Made by a program: the position numbers and the translations under genes. Below the pieces are notes generated by a model that saw only the letters and a program-made list of their open reading frames with translations, did not search any database and was not told the origin of the DNA. Shown here piece after piece: positions 1-6,535 of a stretch of 6,927 nucleotides of DNA. Origin of the DNA: Synechococcales cyanobacterium PMM_0073 (lineage in GTDB: Bacteria; Cyanobacteriota; Cyanobacteriia; Elainellales; Elainellaceae); NCBI GenBank assembly GCA_949127695.1, contig CASBQH010000357.1, forward strand, positions 1-6,927, written 5' to 3'. The first letter of the stretch is position 1. Each line of letters begins with the position of its first letter.

Positions 1-1521
1 GCTCCTGCTGAGCCGACCACTTCTGTTTCTTCGCTAGAGCAAGTTGCTCAGTACGGCAGCGAAGGCGGCAACAGCTCACTCTCTCAGGTTACTTCCATCA
101 CGCAGCTCTCTGACGTGCAGCCGACCGACTGGGCTTACCAAGCTTTGCAGTCACTGGTTGAGCGCTATGGTTGCATCGCGGGCTATCCGGACGGCACCTA
201 CAAAGGTCAGCGTGCCATGACCCGCTTTGAGTTTGCAGCCGGTATGAACGCCTGCTTGGATCGCATCAGCGAACTGATTGCAGCCAGCACGGCAGACCTA
301 GCGACCAAAGAAGACCTAGCGACCCTACAGCGCCTGCAAGAAGAGTTTGCGGCTGAGCTGGCCGCCCTGCGCGGTCGGGTTGACGCTCTAGAGGCTCGCA
401 CTTCTGAGCTGGAAGCGAACCAGTTCTCTACTACCACCAAGCTGAACGGCGAAACCATCTTCGCAGTGGGTGTGCCCATCAGCGGCGGTACGAGAAGAGA
501 TGAAGAAGAGACTGACCAGGTGATTGCTGGCTACCGGGTTCGCCTCAACTTTGACACTAGCTTTACCGGCGAAGACTTACTGAGAGCGCGTCTGCAAGCT
601 CGTGACTTCGGTAACTTTGACTCATTCAATGGGAACACGGCTTGGCAGTGGGGCGGTGGCAGTGATTCGGTTGTCTTAGATGACCTGCTCTACACCTTCC
701 CAGTCGGACCGGCTCAAATTATCATCGGTGCAAACAGCATCGGCGACTCTGACTTTGTTGCCACAACCGTCAGCCCGTTTGACAGCTCCGGCAGTGGTTC
801 TTTGACCAACGGTTTGGGTACGCCTCCGCAGTACAACTTCATTCCGGGCGGCACGGGACTTGGCGCAATCTTTGGCCTTGGTCCAGTCAGCTTGGATGTG
901 GGTTATGCCGCTAGCAACGCTGGTGATCCGAGCGAGAAGAGCGGTCTGTTCAATGGCAACTATGGCGCTATTGCTCAGCTCAGTCTTTTGACTGATTTTG
1001 TAGATGCGGCCTTCATGTACTCCAACAGTTATGACCAGGATGGTTTTAGCACCGCTAACGGCTACAACCTAGGTGGATTTGACGGCGGCTTGCTCACCGA
1101 CAGTGCCTCGGTCGCTAACATCTATGGCGCACAGGTCAACTTCAAGCTGGGCTTTGCTGAGCTAGGCGGTGGTGCAATGTACATGCCGGTGCGGGTTGTG
1201 GGCGAAGGCGACTACCGCGTTTGGAGCTACCACGGCACGCTGGCTTTCCGCGATTTGGGCGGCGACGGCAACATGCTGGGCTTCGTGGTGGGTGTGCCGC
1301 CTCGCGTCTCGGGTGTGGATAGTTCGCTGGCTGGCGATTTGGGTCTGAGCTCTCGCGGTACCCGTCAAGATGCCTCCCTGTTGGCTGAAGCCTTCTACCT
1401 GTTCCGGATTAACGACAATATCTCGATCACACCGGGCTTTATCTACATCCAAGATCCAGGTAACGACAACGGCAACACCGATACTTACGTCGGCGCACTT
1501 CGTACGACCTTCAAGTTCTAG
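1..1521 (+). CDS. SomA/SomB-type 'iron uptake' outer-membrane porin, 5'-truncated by window edge
   Basis: A trimeric-type outer-membrane porin that lets small solutes and inorganic ions, probably including iron, cross the cyanobacterial outer membrane. The frame is open from base 1 without a stop, so the gene begins outside the window; the GTG at 115 lies inside the SLH domain and is not the start. Of 506 visible codons, about 30-92 form an SLH domain (QLSDVQPTDWAYQAL, then GYPDGTY and TRFEFAAG), which anchors the protein to peptidoglycan-linked polymers. Codons about 93-140 form an Ala/Leu/Glu-rich coiled coil, and about 145-506 an OprB-like beta barrel rich in Gly, Asn and aromatics. The barrel ends in FKF, the terminal Phe expected for outer-membrane insertion. 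The family usually has some 30-60 more residues, including a signal peptide, at the N-terminus. A 12-base direct repeat (295-306 and 313-324) encodes DLAT twice in the coiled coil. The family call is firm; the substrate is inferred from the family name. Confidence 0.93.
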   Translation, partial: APAEPTTSVSSLEQVAQYGSEGGNSSLSQVTSITQLSDVQPTDWAYQALQSLVERYGCIAGYPDGTYKGQRAMTRFEFAAGMNACLDRISELIAASTADLATKEDLATLQRLQEEFAAELAALRGRVDALEARTSELEANQFSTTTKLNGETIFAVGVPISGGTRRDEEETDQVIAGYRVRLNFDTSFTGEDLLRARLQARDFGNFDSFNGNTAWQWGGGSDSVVLDDLLYTFPVGPAQIIIGANSIGDSDFVATTVSPFDSSGSGSLTNGLGTPPQYNFIPGGTGLGAIFGLGPVSLDVGYAASNAGDPSEKSGLFNGNYGAIAQLSLLTDFVDAAFMYSNSYDQDGFSTANGYNLGGFDGGLLTDSASVANIYGAQVNFKLGFAELGGGAMYMPVRVVGEGDYRVWSYHGTLAFRDLGGDGNMLGFVVGVPPRVSGVDSSLAGDLGLSSRGTRQDASLLAEAFYLFRINDNISITPGFIYIQDPGNDNGNTDTYVGALRTTFKF

Positions 1522-1534
1522 TCAGGTTCTAGCA

Positions 1535-1556
1535 GCTCGTTAACTTGCTAACGAGC
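1535..1556 (+). other. hairpin just after the porin stop codon
   Basis: A perfect 8-base inverted repeat, GCTCGTTA and TAACGAGC, with a 6-base loop, lies 13 bases after the porin stop. No T run follows, so it is not itself a canonical terminator. It precedes the strong terminator at 1571-1604 and may protect the 3' end of the porin mRNA. Function is inferred. Confidence 0.5.
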
Positions 1557-1570
1557 GATCTAAATAGCAG

Positions 1571-1604
1571 AAGGCTTGGGTTAAATACGACCCAAGCCTT
1601 TTTT
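1571..1604 (+). terminator. intrinsic terminator of the porin gene
   Basis: A perfect 10-base stem, AAGGCTTGGG and CCCAAGCCTT, with a 10-base loop, runs directly into a series of six T residues (1599-1604). This is a textbook Rho-independent terminator, about 50 bases after the porin stop. It separates the porin from the Rrf2-cysK unit. It has fewer A residues on its left flank than T residues on its right, so it should work best on the + strand. Confidence 0.92.
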
Positions 1605-1641
1605 GTAGACAGATCTTAAACAGGCAGATTGAGCAAACCTG

Positions 1642-1670
1642 TAAACTCCGGTGGAGAACCGGGATATAAT
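1642..1670 (+). promoter_or_regulatory. candidate sigma70-type promoter of the Rrf2-cysK unit
   Basis: A perfect consensus -10 box, TATAAT (1665-1670), sits 26 bases before the GTG start. With a 17-base spacer, the -35 position is TAAACT (1642-1647), matching TTGACA at only 3 of 6 bases. Transcription would start near 1677, leaving a leader of about 20 bases without a Shine-Dalgarno sequence. A weak -35 with a strong -10 suits a regulated promoter. No transcript data are available here. Confidence 0.65.
1648..1662. promoter_or_regulatory. operator-like inverted repeat in the promoter spacer
   Basis: CCGGT-N5-ACCGG is a perfect 5-base dyad that fills almost all of the 17-base spacer between the proposed -35 and -10 boxes. 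A protein bound here would block RNA polymerase. The gene immediately downstream encodes an Rrf2-family DNA-binding protein, and many members of that family autoregulate, so the site is a candidate for its operator. The arms are short and GC-rich, so chance is possible. Confidence 0.35.
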
Positions 1671-1696
1671 AGAACCGACGTAGACTTTTCTCCTCT

Positions 1697-2134
1697 GTGG
1701 AACTTTCTTGCAAAAGTGAATATGCTCTGCTGGCGCTCCTAGAGCTGGCCGACCGCTATAGCCAGAGTGAACCGCTGCAAATTCGCCAGATTGCGGCGCT
1801 GCAAAGCATTCCCGATCGCTACTTAGAACAGCTGCTGGCTACGCTGCGTCGCGCTGGTCTGGTGCGGAGCCAGCGCGGCGCTAAAGGTGGCTATGTCTTA
1901 GCGCGCGAACCCTGGAAAATTACGCTACTCGAAGTGGTCGAAAGTATTGAAGGCACTGACTCGCAGCAGGTTGAAACTCAGCGAGGAGTCAAATCAATTG
2001 AAGGCATGGTGATTCGAGAAGCTTGGCAGGAGGCAGGGCAGGCCGCAGATGCTGTTTTGCAAAAGTATTCACTGCAAGACCTGACCGAACAGCGCAACAG
2101 TCGCCAGCAGCTCGATTTGATGTACTACATCTGA
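1697..2134 (+). CDS. Rrf2-family transcriptional regulator
   Basis: A small winged-helix DNA-binding regulator of 145 residues, the usual Rrf2 size. The start [18 protein letters not shown] is the typical cyanobacterial Rrf2 N-terminus. The helix-turn-helix spans about residues 27-56 ([21 protein letters not shown]), followed by the wing motif RGAKGGY (60-66). A C-terminal dimerisation helix region runs from about 103 to the end, DLMYYI. The start is GTG: an in-frame TAG at 1670-1672 leaves no ATG upstream, and the family N-terminus begins exactly there. The only cysteine is C5. The loop where IscR carries three cluster-binding cysteines (here about 86-104) has none, so an IscR-like Fe-S cluster is unlikely and the protein is closer in kind to CymR. 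It lies 28 bases before cysK and is probably cotranscribed with it. A Synechocystis Rrf2 protein (Slr0846) is reported to affect psaAB expression; whether this is its orthologue cannot be judged here. Confidence 0.93.
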   Translation: MELSCKSEYALLALLELADRYSQSEPLQIRQIAALQSIPDRYLEQLLATLRRAGLVRSQRGAKGGYVLAREPWKITLLEVVESIEGTDSQQVETQRGVKSIEGMVIREAWQEAGQAADAVLQKYSLQDLTEQRNSRQQLDLMYYI

Positions 2135-2162
2135 CCTAATTTCTATCCAACTCCAAAACACC

Positions 2163-3125
2163 ATGCGAATTGCTCAAAATGTGACTGAATTGATCGGTCG
2201 GACGCCGCTAGTGCGGCTGAATCGGATTCCACAGGCCGCAGGCGCTGAGGCGCAAATTGTCGTGAAGCTAGAGAGCATGAATCCTTCGGCTTCAGTCAAA
2301 GACCGAATTGGCATCAACATGGTTGAAGCCGCCGAGCGTGAGGGCTTGATTCAACCCGGCAAAACCGTGCTGGTAGAGCCAACTTCGGGCAATACCGGGA
2401 TTGCGCTGGCCATGACTGCTGCGGCCAAAGGCTATCGGCTAATTTTGACCATGCCCGAAACCATGAGCTCAGAGCGGCGGGCAATGCTGCGAGCCTATGG
2501 AGCCGAGCTTGAGCTGACCCCCGGCATTGAAGGCATGTCAGGCTGCATTCAGCGGGCGCAGCAGATTGTTAATCAACTGCCCAATGCCTATATGTTGCAG
2601 CAGTTCAACAACCCGGCCAATCCTGATGTCCATCGCCGCACTACCGCCCTAGAAATTTGGGAAGATACCGATGGCCAGGTTGATATTGTGATTGCCGGAG
2701 TTGGGACAGGCGGCACCATTACCGGAATTGCTGAAGTGATTAAGGCAAAGAAGCCAGAATTTCAGGCGATTGCTGTTGAGCCAGCCAACAGCCCCGTACT
2801 CTCCGGCGGCAGACCCGGCCCTCACAAAATTCAGGGGATTGGGGCGGGCTTTGTGCCTCAGGTTTTGCGAACGGATCTAATCGACGAAGTGATTGCAATT
2901 ACAGATGACGAAGCGATCACCTATGGCCGTATGCTGGCGCGTGAGGAAGGTCTGCTCTCTGGGATTTCTAGCGGAGCAGCGCTAGCAGCAGCCATCCAGG
3001 TGGGGAAACGACCTGAAAATGCGGGCAAGCTGATCGTGATGATTCAGCCCAGCTTTGGCGAGCGCTACCTGAGTACGCCACTGTTCCAGGACTCAGAGCT
3101 GACGGCTCCGCTGCTGCTGAATTAA
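2163..3125 (+). CDS. cysK: cysteine synthase A (O-acetylserine sulfhydrylase)
   Basis: A PLP enzyme of the cytoplasm that joins sulfide to O-acetyl-L-serine to make cysteine, the last step of sulfate assimilation. At 320 residues it has normal family length. The PLP Schiff-base lysine is K46 in SASVKDR. PTSGNTG (73-79) is the substrate carboxylate loop, GVGTGGT (179-185) the phosphate-binding loop, and SGISSGA (266-272) carries the serine that contacts the pyridine nitrogen. [19 protein letters not shown] and the C-terminal GERYLST are further CysK hallmarks. The Met and Gly-rich substrate region fits CysK better than cystathionine beta-synthase or CysM, though cyanobacteria often carry several paralogues and the exact isoform is not certain. 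The ATG has no clear Shine-Dalgarno sequence, as is common in cyanobacteria. The gene follows the Rrf2 regulator closely; in Bacillus CysK itself binds the Rrf2 protein CymR, so the pair may be functionally linked. Confidence 0.95.
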   Translation: MRIAQNVTELIGRTPLVRLNRIPQAAGAEAQIVVKLESMNPSASVKDRIGINMVEAAEREGLIQPGKTVLVEPTSGNTGIALAMTAAAKGYRLILTMPETMSSERRAMLRAYGAELELTPGIEGMSGCIQRAQQIVNQLPNAYMLQQFNNPANPDVHRRTTALEIWEDTDGQVDIVIAGVGTGGTITGIAEVIKAKKPEFQAIAVEPANSPVLSGGRPGPHKIQGIGAGFVPQVLRTDLIDEVIAITDDEAITYGRMLAREEGLLSGISSGAALAAAIQVGKRPENAGKLIVMIQPSFGERYLSTPLFQDSELTAPLLLN

Positions 3126-3138
3126 CCTGAATTAGTGG

Positions 3139-3167
3139 CTGAAAGCTATGCCAGATGCCGATAGAAT
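3139..3167 (+). promoter_or_regulatory. candidate promoter of the J-domain gene, possibly giving a leaderless mRNA
   Basis: CTGAAA (3139-3144, 4 of 6 to consensus) and TAGAAT (3162-3167, 5 of 6) are spaced by an ideal 17 bases. The first base usually used for initiation, 6-7 bases after the -10, falls on or next to the A of the ATG at 3174. If active, the promoter would make an mRNA with essentially no leader. Read-through from cysK over the 48-base gap is the alternative. Confidence 0.4.
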
Positions 3168-3173
3168 AGGGCA

Positions 3174-3890
3174 ATGGCAACCCATTACGATATCCTCGAA
3201 ATTCAGCCCACGGCAAGCCAGTCCGACATTAAGCAGGCTTATCGACGCTTGGCCAAGCAGCATCACCCTGATCGCAATCCAGAAGGCGATAGCCACGAGC
3301 AGATTACCCAGATCAACGCGGCCTATGAAGTCTTGCGCGACCCCAGCCAGCGCCAGTTCTACGATCGCACGTTGGGCAGGCGCGTTCCGGTGGGAGCAGG
3401 TTCTGCCGACTATGTGGATCAGCAGGCGAATCGGCAGCAGCGGGAGAGTGCGGCGCAGAAGCAATATCGGCAGCGGCAAACCGGGCATCAAAGCGATGAA
3501 CATCTGCGCCGTTGGGTGAATCAAGTCTACCAGCCGATCAATCGGACATTGTCCCAGATTCCGCGATCGCTAAAAGCACAGCTAAACGAGCTAGCCGCCG
3601 ATCCGTTCGATGACGCGCTGCTCGAAAACTTTCAAACTTATCTCGACGGCTGTCGCAGCGACTTGCAGCGGGCGCAGCGGCTGTTTAGCTCCATGCCCAA
3701 TCCGTCCAATGTGGCAGGAGTAGCGGCGCATCTTTACTATTGCCTGAATCAGCTGGGCGATGGTCTAGATGAACTAGAGCGATTTGGCAGCTGCTATGAC
3801 GAGCATTATCTGCATACTGGCCAAGAGCTGTTTCGGATTGCGGCGGGCTTACGACGAGAGGCTCAGGCAGCGATGCGAGCAGTTAAATAG
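3174..3890 (+). CDS. J-domain (DnaJ-class) cochaperone with unclassified C-terminal helical domain
   Basis: A 238-residue protein that should stimulate the ATPase of a DnaK/Hsp70 partner in the cytoplasm. The J domain covers residues about 4-68: HYDILEI, QAYRRLAKQHHPDR with the catalytic HPD at 31-33, and AAYEVLRDPSQRQFYD. There is no Gly/Phe region, no CxxCxGxG zinc finger and no canonical client-binding domain, so it is a class III (J-only) protein, not DnaJ itself. A Gln/Arg-rich linker (about 83-104) leads to a C-terminal region (about 108-238) predicted helical by composition, with cysteines at 160, 190 and 207; I do not recognise it as a named domain. The start is fixed by the J domain beginning at residue 4. 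A HIP1 octamer lies within the gene at 3563-3570. It follows cysK by 48 bases and precedes der by 161. Its client is unknown. Confidence 0.9.
   Translation: MATHYDILEIQPTASQSDIKQAYRRLAKQHHPDRNPEGDSHEQITQINAAYEVLRDPSQRQFYDRTLGRRVPVGAGSADYVDQQANRQQRESAAQKQYRQRQTGHQSDEHLRRWVNQVYQPINRTLSQIPRSLKAQLNELAADPFDDALLENFQTYLDGCRSDLQRAQRLFSSMPNPSNVAGVAAHLYYCLNQLGDGLDELERFGSCYDEHYLHTGQELFRIAAGLRREAQAAMRAVK
3563..3570. repeat. HIP1 octamer GCGATCGC
   Basis: One exact copy of the highly iterated palindrome of cyanobacteria, inside the J-domain gene. It is the only exact copy I found in 6.9 kb, so this genome is not obviously HIP1-rich. It supports, but does not prove, a cyanobacterial origin. Confidence 0.8.
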
Positions 3891-3897
3891 CAGCTGA

Positions 3898-3919
3898 GGC
3901 TAGGCCAGCCCTGGCAGCC
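3898..3919 (+). other. GC-rich hairpin after the J-domain gene
   Basis: GGCT and AGCC enclose GCCA-GCCC-TGGC, giving eight base pairs with a two-base bulge and a four-base loop, starting 7 bases after the stop codon. It is followed by AAAATAT, not a T run, so it is not a standard intrinsic terminator. It may stabilise the 3' end or cause partial termination before der. Confidence 0.4.
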
Positions 3920-4051
3920 AAAATATGCGGCTTCCCTAACTTTTGCCACAACTTTCAGGGTTTTACGCCACAATGGTGAAGGACTAAAGGCCAATTTGTC
4001 TACAGTTTGTCTTTTACTACACTTCACGACTCACGATTTTCCCCATTTCCC

Positions 4052-5416
4052 ATGCCTTTACCTATTGTTGCTGTAATCGGACGCCCAAATGTGGGAAAAT
4101 CGACCCTTGTGAATCGGCTCTCTGGCGTCATGGATGCAATTGTGCATGACGAACCCGGCGTCACCCGCGACCGCACCTATCGTCCGGCCTTCTGGCAAGA
4201 CCGCGACTATTTGGTGGTGGATACCGGCGGCTTGGTATTTGATGACGAGACCGAATTTTTGCCGCTGATTCGGGAGCAGGTGATGCTGGCGCTCGCTGAA
4301 GCTAGTCTGGCCGTCATGGTAGTAGATGGACAGGCCGGAATTACAGCAGCCGACGAAACGATCGCGACTTGGCTAAGGCAGCAAACTCTGCCGGTGCTGC
4401 TGGCCGTGAATAAATGCGAGTCGCCTGATCAAGGCATGAGCATGGCGGCTGAGTTTTGGCAGCTGGGCTTGGGCGAACCCTACGCAGTTTCTGGGATTCA
4501 CGGCAGCGGCACGGGCGAACTGCTCGACGAGGTGGTGCAACATCTGCCGCCCACCGATATCTTGGAAGCCTCCGCCGAAATTCGGGTGGCGATTGTGGGG
4601 CGGCCAAATGTCGGCAAATCTAGCCTGCTGAATGCCTTTGTCGGCGAGCAGCGGGCAATTGTCAGCCCCATTTCTGGCACGACTCGCGATGCGATTGACA
4701 TGAACGTGGAGCGCAATGGCCAACTCTATCGGCTGGTGGATACAGCAGGCATCCGCAAGAAAAAGCAGGTGGAATACGGCCCAGAGTTTTTTGGGATCAA
4801 CCGCGCCTTCAAGGCAATCCGGCGAGCCGATGTAGTGCTGCTGGTCATTGACGCGCTAGATGGTATCACTGAGCAAGATCAAAAGCTGGCGGGGCGAATT
4901 GCTGAAGATGGGCGCGCTTGCGTGATTGTGGTGAATAAGTGGGACGCGGTTGAAAAAGACTCCCACACAATCTACGAATATGAGAAACATCTCAAAGATC
5001 GGCTGCACTTTACCGAATGGGCTGAAACCATCTATGTCAGCGCCGTCACCGGCCAGCGGGTGGAGAAAATTTTGGATTTGGTGGATCGCGCTGCCGAGCA
5101 GCATGCCCGTCGGGTCACCACTTCGGTGATTAACGAGGCGCTAGAAGAGGCGGCGAAGTGGCATAGCCCGCCTACCACCCGGCAGGGGCGACAGGGACGA
5201 ATCTACTATGGCACTCAAGTCACTAGCCGACCGCCCACCGTGACGCTATTTGTCAATGATCCGAAGCTGTTCAACGACAACTACCGCCGCTATATTGAGC
5301 GCCAGTTTCGGCAGCAGCTGGGGTTTCAGGGCACGCCAATTCGGCTATTTTGGCGCGGTAAGAAGGTGCGCGAGCTAGAGCAGAGTGCCAACCGCGCCAC
5401 CAAAGTCAAGGGCTAG
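4052..5416 (+). CDS. der: ribosome assembly GTPase Der (EngA), two tandem G domains plus KH-like domain
   Basis: An essential GTPase that acts in the maturation of the 50S ribosomal subunit. At 454 residues from the ATG at 4052 it has the usual length. I chose this start because cyanobacterial Der proteins begin MPLPIVA, whereas the in-frame TTG at 4007 would add 15 unconserved residues. G domain 1 has GRPNVGKS (10-17), the switch threonine T38 in GVTRDR, DTGG (57-60) and NKCE (120-123). G domain 2 has GRPNVGKS (183-190), GTTRDAID (209-216), DTAG (230-233) and NKWD (295-298). The C-terminal KH-like domain covers about 355-445, including RIYYGTQ and FVNDPKLF. The G4 motif of domain 1 has Glu where NKxD normally has Asp. 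It heads the ecfT-pipX-pipY run, with 58 bases to ecfT; PipX is reported to bind EngA in S. elongatus. Confidence 0.97.
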   Translation: MPLPIVAVIGRPNVGKSTLVNRLSGVMDAIVHDEPGVTRDRTYRPAFWQDRDYLVVDTGGLVFDDETEFLPLIREQVMLALAEASLAVMVVDGQAGITAADETIATWLRQQTLPVLLAVNKCESPDQGMSMAAEFWQLGLGEPYAVSGIHGSGTGELLDEVVQHLPPTDILEASAEIRVAIVGRPNVGKSSLLNAFVGEQRAIVSPISGTTRDAIDMNVERNGQLYRLVDTAGIRKKKQVEYGPEFFGINRAFKAIRRADVVLLVIDALDGITEQDQKLAGRIAEDGRACVIVVNKWDAVEKDSHTIYEYEKHLKDRLHFTEWAETIYVSAVTGQRVEKILDLVDRAAEQHARRVTTSVINEALEEAAKWHSPPTTRQGRQGRIYYGTQVTSRPPTVTLFVNDPKLFNDNYRRYIERQFRQQLGFQGTPIRLFWRGKKVRELEQSANRATKVKG

Positions 5417-5421
5417 TCGCC

Positions 5422-5444
5422 AGCTCAGCGTTCAGGCTGAGGCT
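5422..5444 (+). other. hairpin in the der-ecfT gap
   Basis: CTCAGC and GCTGAG form a perfect 6-base stem with loop GTTCAG; one bulged G allows two more pairs (AG with CT), making eight. It starts 6 bases after the der stop. No T run follows directly (TCTTTT appears about 17 bases later). It could set the ratio of der to downstream transcripts; this is inference. Confidence 0.4.
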
Positions 5445-5474
5445 CACTTGCTTCGTTCAGTCTTTTGATGATTC

Positions 5475-6425
5475 ATGGATCTACTGCGTGCGCTGCCGAT
5501 TGGCCTCTACTTAGAACAGCCGCTCACCTGGCTCCACCGCATTGATGCGCGGGTGAAGCTGCTCTGGCTGGTGAGCTTTATGCTGACGCCAATTGCCGCA
5601 AATCCGATCTGGCGGCTGTCGATCGTGGGCTGGCTGCTGCTGCTCACGCTGCTGAGTCGTCTGCCTTTTCGGGTTTGGCGACAGCAGATTGGCCTCGTGT
5701 TAATCTTCGGCTCGCTGCTGTTTTTCGTGACGCTGCTGGCTCCAGATGGCTTGAAAGTCCGCAATCAGCCTCGACTGCCCGCCAATGAGCTGGCAACTGA
5801 GTTTATGGTGGCGGCTCCACTGGCGGCTCCACTAGCGGCTCCAGCCGTGCCCGCCAACCCTGAACCGGCGCTGCCCCAGCCCACGTCTTACCAATATGTG
5901 CTGTTTGATCGCGGCATTTTGCGAGTCACTCGACGGTCGCTAGAGCTAGCAATTCGGGTAGCGACGCTGATGTTCACGCTAATCTACAGCACCAACCTCT
6001 ACCTATTAACAACGGCTCCTGAGGAGATTACGGCAGGGATTGAAAGCCTGCTACAGCCGCTGCGGCGGTTTAATTTACCCGTCACCGAAACCGTCCTCAC
6101 CCTGACGCTGGCGCTCCGGTTTATTCCGCTAGTGCTAGAAGAAGTGCAGAACCTAGTGCGCTCAGTCCGAACCAGGGCAATCAACTGGAAAAAGCTGGGA
6201 ATGCAGAATGGCATCCAAGTTTGGGCAGCCGTGGCCGAGAAGCTGGTCGATAATTTGCTGGTGCGAGCTGAGCAGATTGCTAGCGCCATGCAGGTGCGCG
6301 GGTTTACCGGCGCTGATCAGCATCAGGTTCGCTGGCATCAGTTTAAGCTGCGATTTTGGGACTGGTCGGCTATCCTCGGCCTGGGGCTATTTTGGGCAGC
6401 TCGCTTCATTTGGGGAGGGGTTTAG
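5475..6425 (+). CDS. energy-coupling factor transporter transmembrane protein, EcfT/CbiQ family
   Basis: The T component of an ECF-type ABC importer, an inner-membrane scaffold that couples two ATPases to a substrate-binding S component for vitamins or metals. The protein has 316 residues. The N-terminus MDLLRALPIGLYL and HRIDARVKLLWL is the standard CbiQ-type opening. Likely membrane segments lie near 27-42, 45-62, 70-89, 155-180, 203-222 and 296-314. The cytoplasmic coupling helices follow: LVRSVRTRAINW (227-238) and QIASAMQVRGF (267-277); the latter carries the second 'ARG-type' signature as VRG. Between the third and fourth segments is a long Ala/Pro-rich linker (about 90-140) containing a tandem repeat. 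Neither an EcfA ATPase nor an S component is in the window, so the substrate is unknown. It lies between der and pipX, an order kept in other cyanobacteria. The ATG is the first plausible start in frame and has no strong ribosome-binding site. Confidence 0.9.
   Translation: MDLLRALPIGLYLEQPLTWLHRIDARVKLLWLVSFMLTPIAANPIWRLSIVGWLLLLTLLSRLPFRVWRQQIGLVLIFGSLLFFVTLLAPDGLKVRNQPRLPANELATEFMVAAPLAAPLAAPAVPANPEPALPQPTSYQYVLFDRGILRVTRRSLELAIRVATLMFTLIYSTNLYLLTTAPEEITAGIESLLQPLRRFNLPVTETVLTLTLALRFIPLVLEEVQNLVRSVRTRAINWKKLGMQNGIQVWAAVAEKLVDNLLVRAEQIASAMQVRGFTGADQHQVRWHQFKLRFWDWSAILGLGLFWAARFIWGGV
5811..5846 (+). repeat. three 12-base tandem repeats in the ecfT linker
   Basis: GCGGCTCCACTG, GCGGCTCCACTA and GCGGCTCCAGCC follow head to tail, in frame, encoding AAPL-AAPL-AAPA (residues 113-124). 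The near identity at the DNA level, including third positions, points to recent slippage duplication. The unit is a multiple of three, so copy-number change would lengthen or shorten the linker without breaking the gene. Confidence 0.85.
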
Positions 6426-6482
6426 ACCGATCCAGGTTTTTTGTAGCGATGCGTCACAGTTCTTCTATAAACTAGATAAAGA

Positions 6483-6495
6483 AACTTTCAAAGTT
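6483..6495. promoter_or_regulatory. palindrome in the AT-rich region upstream of pipX
   Basis: AACTTT-C-AAAGTT is a perfect 6-base dyad around one central base, about 40 bases before the pipX ATG. A -10-like TATAAA lies upstream at 6466-6471 (weak -35, TTGTAG, 19 bases away), which would put the palindrome just after a transcription start near 6478, in operator position. No NtcA box (GTA-N8-TAC) was found nearby. The binding protein, if any, is unknown. Confidence 0.3.
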
Positions 6496-6535
6496 AAAAA
6501 ATTCTTGCTTTACGGATCATGCAGACTGGAATCGA

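Noticed and set aside
115..117. GTG at 115 as the porin start
   Set aside because: It falls in the middle of the SLH motif (QLSDVQPTDW) and the same frame is open to the window edge; starting there would remove the signal peptide and half the domain.
295..324. 12-base direct repeat GACCTAGCGACC in the porin coiled coil
   Set aside because: The encoded DLAT-KE-DLAT pattern is, as I recall, usual in this porin family, so it reflects coiled-coil periodicity and not a new element.
3132..3524. Long open frames in two other frames over the start of the J-domain gene
   Set aside because: Their translations have low-complexity, shadow-like composition, whereas the annotated frame shows a complete J domain with HPD.
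3996..4023. Possible der promoter TTGTCT (3996-4001), 16 bases, TACACT (4018-4023)
   Set aside because: Each box matches consensus at only 4 of 6 bases and several equally poor alternatives exist in the AT-rich gap, so no single site can be supported.
4007..4051. In-frame TTG start for der, 15 codons upstream of the ATG
   Set aside because: The extra residues are unlike known Der N-termini, while MPLPIVA at the ATG matches cyanobacterial Der.
6443..6456. NtcA-like box GTA-N8-TCA upstream of pipX
   Set aside because: The second half-site does not match TAC, and its distance to the -10-like TATAAA is much shorter than the roughly 22 bases of NtcA-activated promoters.
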